From assembly GCA_012295275.1 (NCBI GenBank), contig CM022667.1, positions 7,099,332 through 7,163,331 of the forward strand: DNA of 64,000 nt. Direction: 5' to 3'. A program made the translations under genes and the position numbers. The DNA is from Chrysomallon squamiferum (lineage: Eukaryota > Mollusca > Gastropoda > Neomphalida > Peltospiridae). Positions within the stretch are counted from its first letter, which is position 1, and each line of letters begins with the position of its first letter. The notes under the pieces are model-generated. The model did no database searches and was not told where the DNA came from. It worked only from the letters and a program-made list of their open reading frames with translations. Positions 46,145 to 59,978 of the stretch are shown one piece after another.

Positions 46145-46472
46145 ATGCCACCGACATCAAGTTCGTATTTATTTATTTATATATTTTATATACAAACACT
46201 ATTGTATTTTTTATTTTTTATTTAGGAACACATCAATTAAATACGAATAAATCTTTAAATAATATAATTGTCACTGACATAACCTTTATTGTTATAGTTC
46301 GGTATTAAAATAGCTGATAAACATCTAACCATTGTTTTATAATCTGATATGTTATCGACTAATAAACTGTTATTTTATCATTATTATCATCTAAACCATT
46401 TGTCTTATATTCCATAATATCTGTACTGCTTTTTTAATGAATGCTCATATTCAAATACAATTTTTACATTAC

Positions 46473-46523
<51 letters not shown>

Positions 46524-46892
46524 AAGTAGATAAGTGGCATGGTTTCTCAGAGTAACATTAATATATATATATTATATATATAATTTAAAGGATGTAAAGG
46601 CATTTTTAAAATGAAGTAAAATTCACCCATTTTTATTAGTATGTAATTACTTTTTAAATTTTAACTATTTGAGTTTACTGCGCTGATGTTGTTTCGTAAC
46701 AAGTGAATCCCCTTCAGCAGCCTGTGAGCCTACATCTGTTTGTTACTGAGTTTTAACTGTTAGTGCTTTAATTTTATTTATTTCAGATGAGATTCAGCTA
46801 GAAGATTTCTTAGCTTTGATGGAAGAAAGATGTTTTGTCGATCATTTCAACGTCTTTCTTATGTTGCCGGTAAATGCCTGAAACATTGTTTT

Positions 46893-46946
<54 letters not shown>

Positions 46947-47824
46947 GTTATTTTGCTGGCAACTGGCTGTCTGTCTATCCGTTCCTCAGTCCTTCCACCA
47001 ACTCAGTCGGGCATTGTCCCTAGAGAAATGCATATTTTCATTGTTTATCATTGATAGGCTAAACAGATACAAAACACTGAAGTCATTGCCTCAGTTAAAA
47101 AGAGCATTAATTCATTACAAACACGTCAGGAACCCCTCACACACACACACACAAAAAACACAAAATGTATTATTATTTATATTTTAACTCTTCTTTCTTT
47201 CTTGGAAACAGGTTTTTGGTCAAAATATTATCTATATACATCAGGAAAAAGGTTTTGAATTCTTTCCACAAATTAGAAGACCACGAAGTGTGAGTATAAA
47301 CATTAAAAAAGAAGAAGCCTGATAAATATATAATTCAAACAATAAAGTTAAAGATTGAACAGAAATAATACTGGAAGGGGAGTTCAGGAGAGGGAAAAGA
47401 GGAGAAAAACAACAACACTGATACTGTTTTAATAAAGTATCTGTATTTATTTAAAATGGCAGATACATAGCAATGCGACAAACGTGAACATAAACTGCAA
47501 TTTTTGTACTTCCCCATACTGCCACTTTTTAATCAAAAATAAAGCTTATGATACATTAGCTGTACTTACAAAATAAAATAAAATATTTATGAAAATAAAC
47601 AACAAATAATAAATAAATAAATAGGTAAAATGAAAAAGACAGGGAGGAAGAGAGCAACAATGTGAACCCAATTTCAATGTTTCAGTTTTTAGAACAGTCG
47701 TTTGTCATGAAATGGCTATTTGTGGAGAGGTTTCCTAAGTTTCGACAAAGCTTATTTTATTTCATGTACCAGATGTATATAGGAATCAACGATTTCAGTT
47801 TCCACGTAGACACCGCTATGAGTG
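46145..47824 (+). CDS. RGS-like gene, N-terminal exons
   Basis: The start is inferred: ATGCCACCGACATCAA at 46145-46160 would splice with a weak donor (gttcgt) to 46787, giving MPPTSNEIQLEDFLALMEER in phase. If that exon is wrong, the next in-frame ATG is inside exon 2 (MEERCFVDHFNVFLMLP). Exons at 47212-47289 (VFGQNIIYIHQEKGFEFFPQ) and 47686-47824 (SFVMKWLFVERFPKFRQSLF) continue in frame with good acceptors (tttcttggaaacag; caatgtttcag). Confidence 0.7.
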
Positions 47825-48037
47825 GTAGGTTCATTTCTAAATTTCTAAAATCAGTCTTAGAACATTCATATTTATTATTATTATTATTGTGTTTTTCATT
47901 ATTAAAATAAATAAATAAATAAGAAATAATACCATTCAGTACAGCATTACCAAAGTATATGAGAAAACAAGAACAGCAACAACAGCACCAGCCAAAACTA
48001 TTACAAGGGGAAAATAATAATATAAAGCAGTTTTATT

Positions 48038-48100
<63 letters not shown>

Positions 48101-48684
48101 TTGTTTAGAGGGGTTTGATTCGCCAGAAGATGCCCAGTCTTTCACTGCGAAAGTGTTAGGTAGTGTTTTGGGTATGAAACGTTTCCGCGATTCGCTTATC
48201 GGCACAGTCGGCGAGAAAGTCTACCACTGCTGGTTGGACATCGAAGCGCTGCGACAGGCAGACGACATTGCCACGCGCAAATTTTACTTGGCAAAGATCA
48301 AGACTACGTACATCACTGAAAAACGACAGGTGAATACCGGCAGAAAATGTAGAGCTTTTCAAGGTAAGTATTATAGTAGCTGAAATAGTGTAATGTTTGA
48401 AGCATAGTTAAATTAGAACTGAAATTCTGACGTCAAAACGTAAAGTGGTTACGTTTTATCTTAGTTTCTTTATATTGCAGTGATACTGAAATACCTGCAG
48501 AAAGGTATTCAGCAGAAAAGTATATGTTGTAATAAATAAATAAATAACAAAATACATAAATAAATAAATGATAAAAGTAAATAAATAAATAACACATGTA
48601 CATGTTTTAACTGTTTAGAAGTAGACCAACAAGTGAAGAATATTCCATAGTTTATAAATAATAATAATAATAATAATAATAATA

Positions 48685-48720
<36 letters not shown>

Positions 48721-51615
48721 AGTGGTATTGTCATTGCTGTTGTTATTATTACTATTGTTATTGTTATTTTATTTTTCCAGAAGTATTAAATTTTGGTGTA
48801 GTACCTGAAAGCTGTTCAGAATACATAAGTCGGTACATGTCACAGGCATGCTTCTCTGTGCATGAAGAGTTTACGCTGGACTCAGTGAAGACACTGGAAG
48901 AAGTTCAGAAGCTGTTAACAGATGCCCTGAAGACATATTGGGTTCCTAGATATATTGTCCATGTTTTGAGAACATACCCTCTTTCTGAATTACAGGTTAT
49001 TTATCTAGCAGTGGCTAGTAGAACATTAAATGATTATTTTAAAACAGTGACAATACTAAAAGATAAAGAAGAAAAAAATTTGCTGATTAGAAATCAAAAC
49101 AACTTTAACAAAATATGAGAACCTTGTTTTCTTTTCTCTTTTTTTTCAGTTGCTGTTTGGAGAAGATGATATTAGAAAGATTCTGAAGGTTGTTGACAAA
49201 AGTTCAAGTTCTGTTTCTCTTTTTTTCACTGAGGAATCATTTTTAACAAGTACACAGTGTGAATGCTCATTTTTAAATAGTGAAAGTTCCAGTACTGAAA
49301 TTGTTTCTGGTGAAAATACCTCTAACGAAGGTGTCTCAGGCTCTGGTCAAAATGTCTCTACACGAAGTTTATCTGTTTCAAGTTGTGCTTCATCTCTTAA
49401 CACATTTCCCAAAAGAATTCAAACAGTAATTGATGATGATAATATAGATGAAGATGACAGTGATGACACTGGTGTGGATGAGATTGTTTCTGTACCTAGC
49501 CTGACACAAATACAACTTCAGCAACAGAAAGAAAGAAAAGAAACAAAAGAAATGGCACATGAATTACTGACATTGTGGGCAGGTGAGGAGATATTATATT
49601 CAATAGGAAAACGTTTTTAAACAACTTATCTGAAGCAGGAATATATATTATATATACTGATTGTAAAAGGTTGCTACATCCTTTCATTATGCTTTTGAAA
49701 AGACACATTGTGTGGTATGCAGAAAGAGATGTAGTCACGATTATACCATTTGAAACAAAACCTGTGAGCAGTTCTTTCCAGTGAGATACATCAATGCCAT
49801 TGTATGGTATTCCTTTTCTACCAAGAAGCTTTCTGACAAATATCCAAGGACAAATTTTAGTGTTGATCTGTGGAGAAAAAACATTTTCATTTTTAGCAAT
49901 TTGTATGACACTCTGAAATAAACTGTGGATATATGCACATTAATAAATTTGCTAGCCATTGTGTGCACATATATCTATCTACTTATGTTACTAAAAGACA
50001 GCAATACTTTACAGTATTAACAGCAAGATCTAAACAATTACATAGTAATAACATATATTAATTTGCCATTATTAAAATGTGATCAAACATTTCAGGTGGA
50101 TGTGTGCCAGAAATTCCTGCAACACCGGATTCTTCATGCTGCTCTGAGGTTGCTTCCACAGTGGATGACAGCATCTTTGACAGCACATCTTTGAGCACCA
50201 TCTCCAAGTCATCACTTTTCAGTCTGGATGAAAGAATCCTCGGACATGTAGGGCTGCCTGCTCTAGAGAAGAAGTCACTGGGTAAAATGGTCCACTGCCA
50301 GAAACAGTTGCTGCTGGGTGGAATTGGAGATGATGTACCCCTGCCCAGAGCAAACCTGAGGATAATACGAGCACTGGCATCAGATAGCTTTGCTGGTTAC
50401 CCTTTCAGGTATAAACACAGAAATTGTTATGTTAACACACAGATCTGAATTGTACATTCAGGTATAAACACAGAAATTGTTATTTTTGCACATGAATCTG
50501 AATCATCCATTCAGATATTAAGCATAGAAGGTACTATATTTACACACTGATCTGAATCATACATTCTGATATTAAACAGATGTTACTATATTTACATGCT
50601 GATCTGAATCATACATTCTGATATTAAACAGAAGTTACTATATTTACACACTGATCTGAATCATACATTCTGATATTAAACATAGATGTTACCATATTTA
50701 CACACTGATCTGAATCATACATTCTGATATTAAACATAGAAGTTACTGTATTTACACTGATCTGAATCACACAATCAAGTATTAACACAGATAAAAGATA
50801 TTGTTTTATAATTAAACTTATTTTATCAACATTTCTAACTTCTGTTTTCTTTATTTAACTTTTAACTTAATTATGATTATTTTGTTTTACTTCTTAAATT
50901 GAAAAAGTAAAGAAAAGAGAAATATACATTTGGTTATGTTTATTACTTATAATAAATGTTTGATATTGCAGGGACTTTTTAAGTAAAAATGAACAGCGAC
51001 AGTACTTGACGTATATTAATTTCTGGAACGATATTCAAAACTATCTTCGCATAGATCCACTAGCGAGGGATGAAAATGGAAACTGTACAAGAAAGTTGGG
51101 AGCACAAAGAATAATGAACAAATATTTAATTTCATCTGCAATCACTCAGATTTTCTCAGAAAGAATGAAAAAGTCTTTGTTCACAATTCTGTCTGATGGA
51201 AAGGACAAACAACTGTTGTATGCTGCTCGTGATATTGTCACTATTGTAAGCTTGTTTGTAACATTTAAGTATATACATACATAATATACATAATTTGAAT
51301 TAAAGTATTAAAGATATATGTAAATCTGGCAGTAAGACACTAAACCTCCCATTTTTCACATTTGTTACTTTGTATGTAGGTGCTGGGCAGACCATGGAGA
51401 GATTACACAGAAAAAGATAAACGAAAACTGATCAATTCTTGTGTAAGTTCAACAACATAATGTTTGATTAGCTTTTAAATGATTTTCACTTTCTCAGTCT
51501 GATATCCAAATTTTGTTAAAAGAAAAGAAGCTAGAGAAAAAACAAACATTTTATCTGTTTTGATAATATCAAACAATAATTAGAATATATTTTTATAACT
51601 AAAATTGTTGTTTTA

Positions 51616-51678
<63 letters not shown>

Positions 51679-54600
51679 CTACTATTATTACTACTACCAT
51701 TACTATGACTATTATTATTATCTGTCAGTTCAAGAAAGCATACCTGACATTTATGCGCAGACAGTTGCCCCCAACTCTGGTAACTCCAGAAATGACAAAA
51801 ATATATTCTGTAGCAAAAGGCGAGTACTTTGACCAAGCTTATCGCAACATGTGGGACTGCATGGACAGTGGTACTTTGTGGTCAGAAAACTTGGACAAAA
51901 AGATTCTTTCAGAAGAACATTGTTGGAAATCACTGGAACTAACAATGTCTCTTGAAGGTTTGTCTTGTTTTATTGATATTATTTCAAAGATTTCCCTTAA
52001 TCTATTTATGTATCTCAAAAGTTAACTCAATATTTATCATTCCTATAAATATTTCTACCTTTACTCAATATTTATCATTACTATAATCACTACCATCATC
52101 TTCATCAGAATATGCATTGTTACACTGCAGGCTGTATGGATGTTTCTGAGAATCTGAGTCTTAGTTTCGTGTTAATGAATTTTTATGGAAGTCTTGATCT
52201 CTGGGATACTGAGAAAAAACAGACAGGTATAATAATTTTAATGTCTTAAACATACATTAATTTTAACTCTAATAATTGTATATCTAATACTAAAGTACTA
52301 TAACTGTAATTTATCTAAGACACAGATACTTTAATTTGTCTAACATGCAGATACAGTTACTCTAATTTATCTAACACACAGATACTGTAACTAATTTATC
52401 TAACACAGTTACTCTAATTTATCCAACTGATTCTGTAATTCTAATTTGTCCAACTGATTCTGTAATTCTAATTTATCTAACACACAGAGGGTTACTCTTA
52501 ATTTATCTAACACACAGATACTGTAATTCTAATTTGTCTAACACACAGATACAGTTATTCTAATTTGTCTAACACCAGATACTGTAATTCTAATTTGTCT
52601 AACACACAGATACAGTTATTCTAATTTGTCTAACACAGATACTGTAATTCTAATTTATCTAACACACAGATACTGTAACTAATTTATCTAACACAGTTAC
52701 TCTAATTTATCCAACTGATTCTGTAATTCTAATTTGTCCAACTGATTCTGTAATTCTAATTTATCTAACACACAGAGAGTTACTCTTAATTTATCTAACA
52801 CACAGATACTGTAATTCTAATTTGTCTAACACACAGATACAGTTATTCTAATTTGTCTAACACACAGATACTGTAATTCTAATTTGTCTAACACACAGAT
52901 ACAGTTATTCTAATTTATCTAACACACAGATACTGTAATTCTAATTTGTCTAACACACAGATACAGTTATTCTAATTTGTCTAACACACAGATACTGTTA
53001 TTCTAATTTGTCTAACACCAGATACAGTTATTCTAATTTGTCTAACACACAGATACAGTTATTCTAATTTGTCTAACACACAGATACTGTAATTCTAATT
53101 TGTCTAACACACAGATACAGTTATTCTAATTTGTCTAACACCAGATACTGTAATTCTAATTTGTCTAACACACAGATACAGTTATTCTAATTTGTCTAAC
53201 ACACAGATACTGTAATTCTAATTTGTCTAACACACAGATACAGTTATTCTAATTTGTCTAACACCAGATACTGTAATTCTAATTTGTCTAACACACAGAT
53301 ACAGTTATTCTAATTTGTCTAACACACAGATACTGTAATTCTAATTTATCTAACACACAGATACTGTAACTAATTTATCTAACACAGTTACTCTAATTTA
53401 TCCAACTGATTCTGTAATTCTAATTTGTCCAACTGATTCTGTAATTCTAATTTATCTAACACACAGAGAGTTACTCTTAATTTATCTAACACACAGATAC
53501 TGTAATTCTAATTTGTCTAACACACAGATACAGTTATTCTAATTTGTCTAACACCAGATACTGTAATTCTAATTTGTCTAACACACAGATACTGTAATTC
53601 TAATTTGTCTAACACACAGATACAGTTATTCTAATTTGTCTAACACACAGATACAGTTATTCTAATTTATCTAACACACAGATACTGTAATGCTAATTTA
53701 TCTAACACACAGTTACTGTAATTCTAATTTGTCTAACACACAGATACTGTAATTCTAATTTATCTAACACACAGATACAGTTATTCTAATTTGTCTAACA
53801 CACAGATACTGTAATTCTAATTTATCTAACACACAGATACTGTAATTCTAATTTGTCTAACACACAGATACAGTTATTCTAATTTGTCTAACACACAGAT
53901 ACAGTTATTCTAATTTGTCTAACACACACATACAGTTATTCTAATTTGTCTAACACACAGATACTGTAATTCTAATTTGTCTAACACACAGATACTGTAA
54001 TTCTAATTTGTCTAACACACAGATACAGTTATTCTAATTTATCTAACACCAGATACTGTAATTCTAATTTGTCTAACACACAGATACTGTAATTCTAATT
54101 TGTCTAACACCAGATACAGTTATTCTAATTTGTCTAACACACAGATACAGTTATTCTAATTTATCTAACACACAGATACTGTAATTCTAATTTGTCTAAC
54201 ACACAGATACAGTTATTCTAATTTGTCTAACACCAGATACAGTTATTCTAATTTATCTAACACACAGATACAGTTATTCTAATTTGTCTAACACACAGAT
54301 ACAGTTATTCTAATTTGTCTAACACACAGATACAGTTATTCTAATTTGTCTAACACACACATACAGTTATTCTAATTTGTCTAACACACAGATACTGTAA
54401 TTCTAATTTGTCTAACACACAGATACTGTAATTCTAATTTGTCTAACACACAGATACAGTAATTCTAATTTGTCTAACACACAGATACAGTTATTCTAAT
54501 TTATCTAACACCAGATACTGTAATTCTAATTTGTCTAACACACAGATACTGTAATTCTAATTTGTCTAACACACAGATACAGTTATTCTAATTTGTCTAA

Positions 54601-57600
54601 CACCAGATACAGTTATTCTAATTTGTCTAACACACAGATACAGTTATTCTAATTTATCTAACACACAGATACTGTAATTCTAATTTGTCTAACTGTTACG
54701 GTAATTCTACTTTGTCAAAAAATGTAGTTAGTATGGTTTAACTCAGCAAGGTTACATTTGTAAAGAAAATGTTTATTGTTACTACAGAAAACCTGGCTGA
54801 CCTAACACGACTTGAGAAACAGTGGAGGGTGGCTGATCTGAAGGTGTCAAATGTTGTTGACTTACCTCAGATTATAATACCAGAAGAGCTGAAAGTTGTG
54901 ACTGAACATAAACGAGGTTTACCACAGCTCTGGAAAAATGGTTCTCGACTCAAACTACCTTCACAAGCTCCAAGGTTTGCTGTTCTTTTAGTCTTGAAAT
55001 TAAAACATTTCATTTTATACCTAGTTTTATCAAATACTAAGACAACAAACAATTCTGACACACCAAAATACGGCTATTATTTTATCAGTTCAGTTAAATA
55101 TTTATTCACAAATTCAATTTTGTATAAAATGTTGTTCATTTAATTATTTTCTTCTTGCTGTCAGAAGTTTTATGGAGGTTCTTGTTAAAAAGGAGCATTA
55201 TGAGTACTTTAAAGCATTTCTCCAGTACAAAAACTGCAACATACACCCACTGCAGTTCTGGATGGCAGTTAATGACATGAAAAATGCCAAAAACTTGACA
55301 CTTTCAGAAATGAAAAGCAAATGTATCTTCTACCGCTACTTCAAAAATGATAAAACACATGGTGAGTGAATTTAAATGTAATTTTTGTGTAAAACATAAA
55401 TTGTTACTGGCAGATAAGAAGTAATAATCCACCGAGTTGTAGTTGTGGATTTCATTTTAAAATGTATATTTTAAGTTTCTTTCTTTGATTATATGTACTG
55501 TAGTGTATTTGAAGTGTCTTTCTTTGATTGTATATTGTAATATTGTGGATATTCTGTAGCAGTGTAATCTGAAATTCTGTACTCTACTTTAGCACACAGA
55601 ACTGACTACTGTAATATTGTAAACAGAACTGACTACTGTAATGTTGCAAACAGAACTGACTACTGTACTGTTGTAAACAGAACTGACTACTGTAATGTTG
55701 CAAATATAACTGACTACTGTAATGCTGCAAACAGAACTGACTACTGTACTGTTGTAAACAGAACTTACTACTCTAAAGTTGCAAACAGAACTGACTACTG
55801 TAATGTTGTAAACAGAACTTACTATTCTAACGTTGCAAACAGAACTGACTACTGTAATGTTGTAAACAGAACTTACTATTCTAAAGTTGCAAACAGAACT
55901 GACTACTGTAATGTTGTAAGCAGAATTAACTTTTCTAAAGTTGCAAACAGAACTGACTACGGTAATGTTGTAAACAGAACTTACTATTCTAAAGTTGTAA
56001 ACAGAACTGACTACCCTAAAGTTGCAAACAGAACTGACTACTGTAATGTTGTAAAAAGAAATGGTTACTGTAATTTTGTAAACAGAACTGGTTACTGTAA
56101 TTTTGCAAACAGAACTAACTACTGTAATTTTGTAAACAGAACTTACTACTCTAAAATTGCAAATAGAACTGATGACTGTAATGTCGTGGACAGAACTGAC
56201 TACTGTAAATGGAACTTACTTCTGTACTGTTGTAAATATAACTGACTACTGTAAATGGAACTTACTTCTGTACTGTTGTAAACATAACTGACTACTGTAC
56301 TGCTGTAAACAGAACTGACTACTGTAATATTGTAAATATAACTGACTACTGTACTGTTGTAAACAGAATTCACTCCTGTAATATTGTAAACAGAACTGAC
56401 TACTGTAATATTGTAAACAGAACTGACTACTGTAGTGCTGCAAACAGAACTGACTACTGTAATGTTGTAAACAGAACTGAATACTGTAATGTTGTTTATA
56501 TAACTTACTACTGTACTGTTGTTTATATAACTTACTACTGTATTGTTGTAAACAGAACTGACTACTGTAATGTTGTAAACAGAACTGACTACTGTAATGT
56601 TGTAGACAGAATTGACCATTGTAATGTTGTAGACAGAACTGACCACTGTAATGGTGTAGACAGAACTGACTATTGTAATGTTGTAGACAGAACTGTAATG
56701 AACTGACCACTGTAATGTTGTAGACAGAACTGTAATGAACTGACTACTGTAATGTTGTAGGGGGTATTCTCCAGTGCAAAGATGCCATGCTGAACTCTGT
56801 GGCAGAGATGAAAACAGTCAATGTGGCTGCTCTATTTGGTGCACAGCAGTCTGTTTATACAATGATGGAGGCAAACTGGTGAGATGGGACACAATGTACA
56901 CAGATATTAGTGAAAATATTAAATATTGTGATACTAATGTAACAGAGACAAGACAAAGGAATATTAGATATAAAAATGAAACCTGAAATAAGCATAGGCT
57001 GTCTACAATAATGAGTTAGTAACCAAAAGTAAGACTACATTGGTCAAATGGTAATACTAAATATAAAAATAGATGTAAACACAACCTATAAACATAAAGA
57101 AGATGAGAAATATTGATACACTGAAATAACTGAAATGGAAAATTGTTGTACTAATAATAGTGAAAGTGAAAGTAAACACAGAGGTAGATTTTAGATCAGA
57201 AATAATGACAGTAAATAAAGATATAAAATATAAGACTGTGATGAGATGTGAAATGACAGAGTATTTGCAGTGTCTGTGTTGTATTTGTTGTGTGTAAATT
57301 TTGTGTTTGTTAGGTTTGTGTGTGTGAGTGTACACATATATGTATGTATTGAATGTATGGGGTCTGTTTATTATTCTTGTGTTTTTGACTTTCTAGGTAT
57401 CCATCTTACCTAGCTTTGTTTTCAAAGCGAGGCCCAGTGAAACTAATAAAAATTCCATCAGCAATGGTAGACCAGCCTTCTGTTCCAAAATCCCTGTCAA
57501 TGCGACTGACTCAAACTTCTAGTTATTTAGCTGATTTGCGTATCATAGATGTTGCCTCTGCTCTGTTATCATCTCAAAGTGATATGAGAACTAAATTGGT

Positions 57601-57728
57601 ATTTCTTCTCTTTACCACATATAAACAGACACACACAAACAGATACATTACATAAAATTATACATAGACATATATAAATAATGTATATACACACACACCT
57701 ATATATAAACAAATATGGAAACAGAAAC

Positions 57729-57766
<38 letters not shown>

Positions 57767-59946
57767 AATAACTACAAAAAAAGATATACGTAGAAACACA
57801 TACAAATATAAATACACATAAAACACAAAGAAACATGAATATACATATGAATAAATGTACAAGGGACACACAAACATAAAAACACATACAAAAAAATACA
57901 TACACACATAGAAATGTACAAATTTACGTACAAATATATAAATATATAAACCATAGAACTACAGAAATAAATGGACACAAAAACATAAACATATTCAAAT
58001 ATAAAAATACATAAAAACACACACAAATGTAGAAAAATGCACCATACATACAAAGAGATAATAACTAACTATTTGTAGTGAAAATAGAGATGTACTGTAA
58101 CTGTTTCCTTACAGTATCTTCGATGGAACTACGCAATGCAGAAATTTCGGGAGTTCATCAAGTGTATGACACGTCGTGCCACATCAAAGGTGTTTGAAAT
58201 GTACCTGAAACAGCTGCCACTGCCACCAGAAGAACTGTCAGAGTTAGAAAGTGATATCCTCATTCTTTTTTTCTTTCTTATTTGTTGTTTTAGCTATGAT
58301 GGCTGCATTTTGTTTGCACATGTCTGTTTTCATGCAGTGTACTGATATCCTGCAGTTCTTGTATAAATACCCTTGTGTTATGTCACAGACAACTAACTCA
58401 ATTAAGAGTTATTCAGGGGGGTTGTTCAGCAAACCAGTTATTATTAATTAATATTTTTTTGAAATAACTATTGATTATAGCAATATGAATGCTGTTTCCT
58501 TCCATGCAGTTCAAAAAGGTAAGTCCGGATTGTTGCTCTTTAAAATAATTAATATGTTAGTGTATGTTTATTTCCTCTTTTTGATTCAGTTTTGTAATGT
58601 GATATTTTTCAGAAATAAAAAATAAGGATTTAATCATGAAGGATAAGGAGATCACTGGTAAAGATAAAGAGCCTGCCATAATTTCTAAAGATTCTAATCA
58701 AAAAGACAAAAATTTTGTTCCAAAAGAGAAAGATTCAATTCCAAAAGACAAAGATTCAGTTCCAAAAGACAAAAATTCAGTTCCAAAAGACAAAGATTCA
58801 GTTCCAAAAGACAAAAATTCAGTTCCAAAAGACAAAGATTCAGTTCCAAAAGACAAAGATTCAGCTCCAAAAGACAAAAATTCAGTTCCAAAAGACAAAG
58901 ATTCAGTTCCAAAAGACAATCATTCAGCTCCAAAAGACAAAGATTCAGCTTCAAAAGAGAAGGATTCAATTTCAAAAGAGAAGGATTCAATTCATAAGGA
59001 TAGGAGTCAATTAGAATGTGACCTACTTTGCAAAGAAAAGACTTCACATGGCAAATCAAGACTGTCAGTGAGCAGCAAACAGAGAATAAATGAACATCAT
59101 AGACTTATTTCAAGGGAAACTGATAAGTCACAGCAAAAAATTTACATTTACAGAGATAAGGATTTAGGTGTGATCAGCATCAGAAAACTGCCACGAGATC
59201 TGCATTTCTGGATAGAAATAAACAAGTAAGTTGTAGCATTGATATTACACATAGTACACCTAAATAATGACATATCTTTCTGATATGCTGGTTTATATCT
59301 AGATCATGGTGTACCTGTCACATACTTACTTGTACCTACACCACGACCTCTTTGTTACCTATTTTTACCTACAATTATTATGACATGTAAATTTTACAAC
59401 ATATATGTATACCAGTACATTATATATATCTATTATATCAATACATATCTGTTATATTTGTTTTTACCTATACAGAGGTTCTTATTCTAACCCCTTTTCA
59501 AATCATTTTGAAGGTTTGTGCCACTTAAATTGAATTTTATACTGATCATAGAGGTACGATGAATTATGTACTGAATTTAATATCTCCTCCAAGGAGATGC
59601 CACTGTTCACAAACATTTGCTATATTATGACATAAATATTTGTACCTAAGCATCCTTAGATGTATAAACATATCTGTGTTAGATATATTAAAGAAATTAC
59701 ACATCTATTTTAGACATCACAATCTCCATTAGAGTTACATATTGTATTAGACTTGTTATGTCTTCATTATTTAATTATGAAATATGTAAAACATTTTCTT
59801 GTTTCCACAGATACAAGTATATGGTGGACAGCTTGAAGTATTTAACAAGAGTGACACATGTTGATTCAGCCATATTATTGGCCAAAGCTCGTGTTTTAGT
59901 AAAATGCTTTCTTTCTGCTGAGATTGGAACAAAGGCTAGGGTAAGA

Positions 59947-59978
<32 letters not shown>

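Noticed and set aside
56200-56710. Minus-strand frames of about 150 codons
   Set aside because: Artefacts of the 27-bp array in an RGS-like intron (27 is a multiple of three).
58251-58450. Extension of exon 58115-58250 (to a stop near 58345), or an extra exon starting at gttttag/CTATGATGG
   Set aside because: Neither has a downstream donor that keeps the phase required by exon 58613; the donor at 58250 is weak but phase-consistent.
58694-59059. Minus-strand L/N/C/E repeat frame
   Set aside because: Antisense shadow of the coding 21-bp repeats; the plus frame is continuous with RGS-domain sequence.
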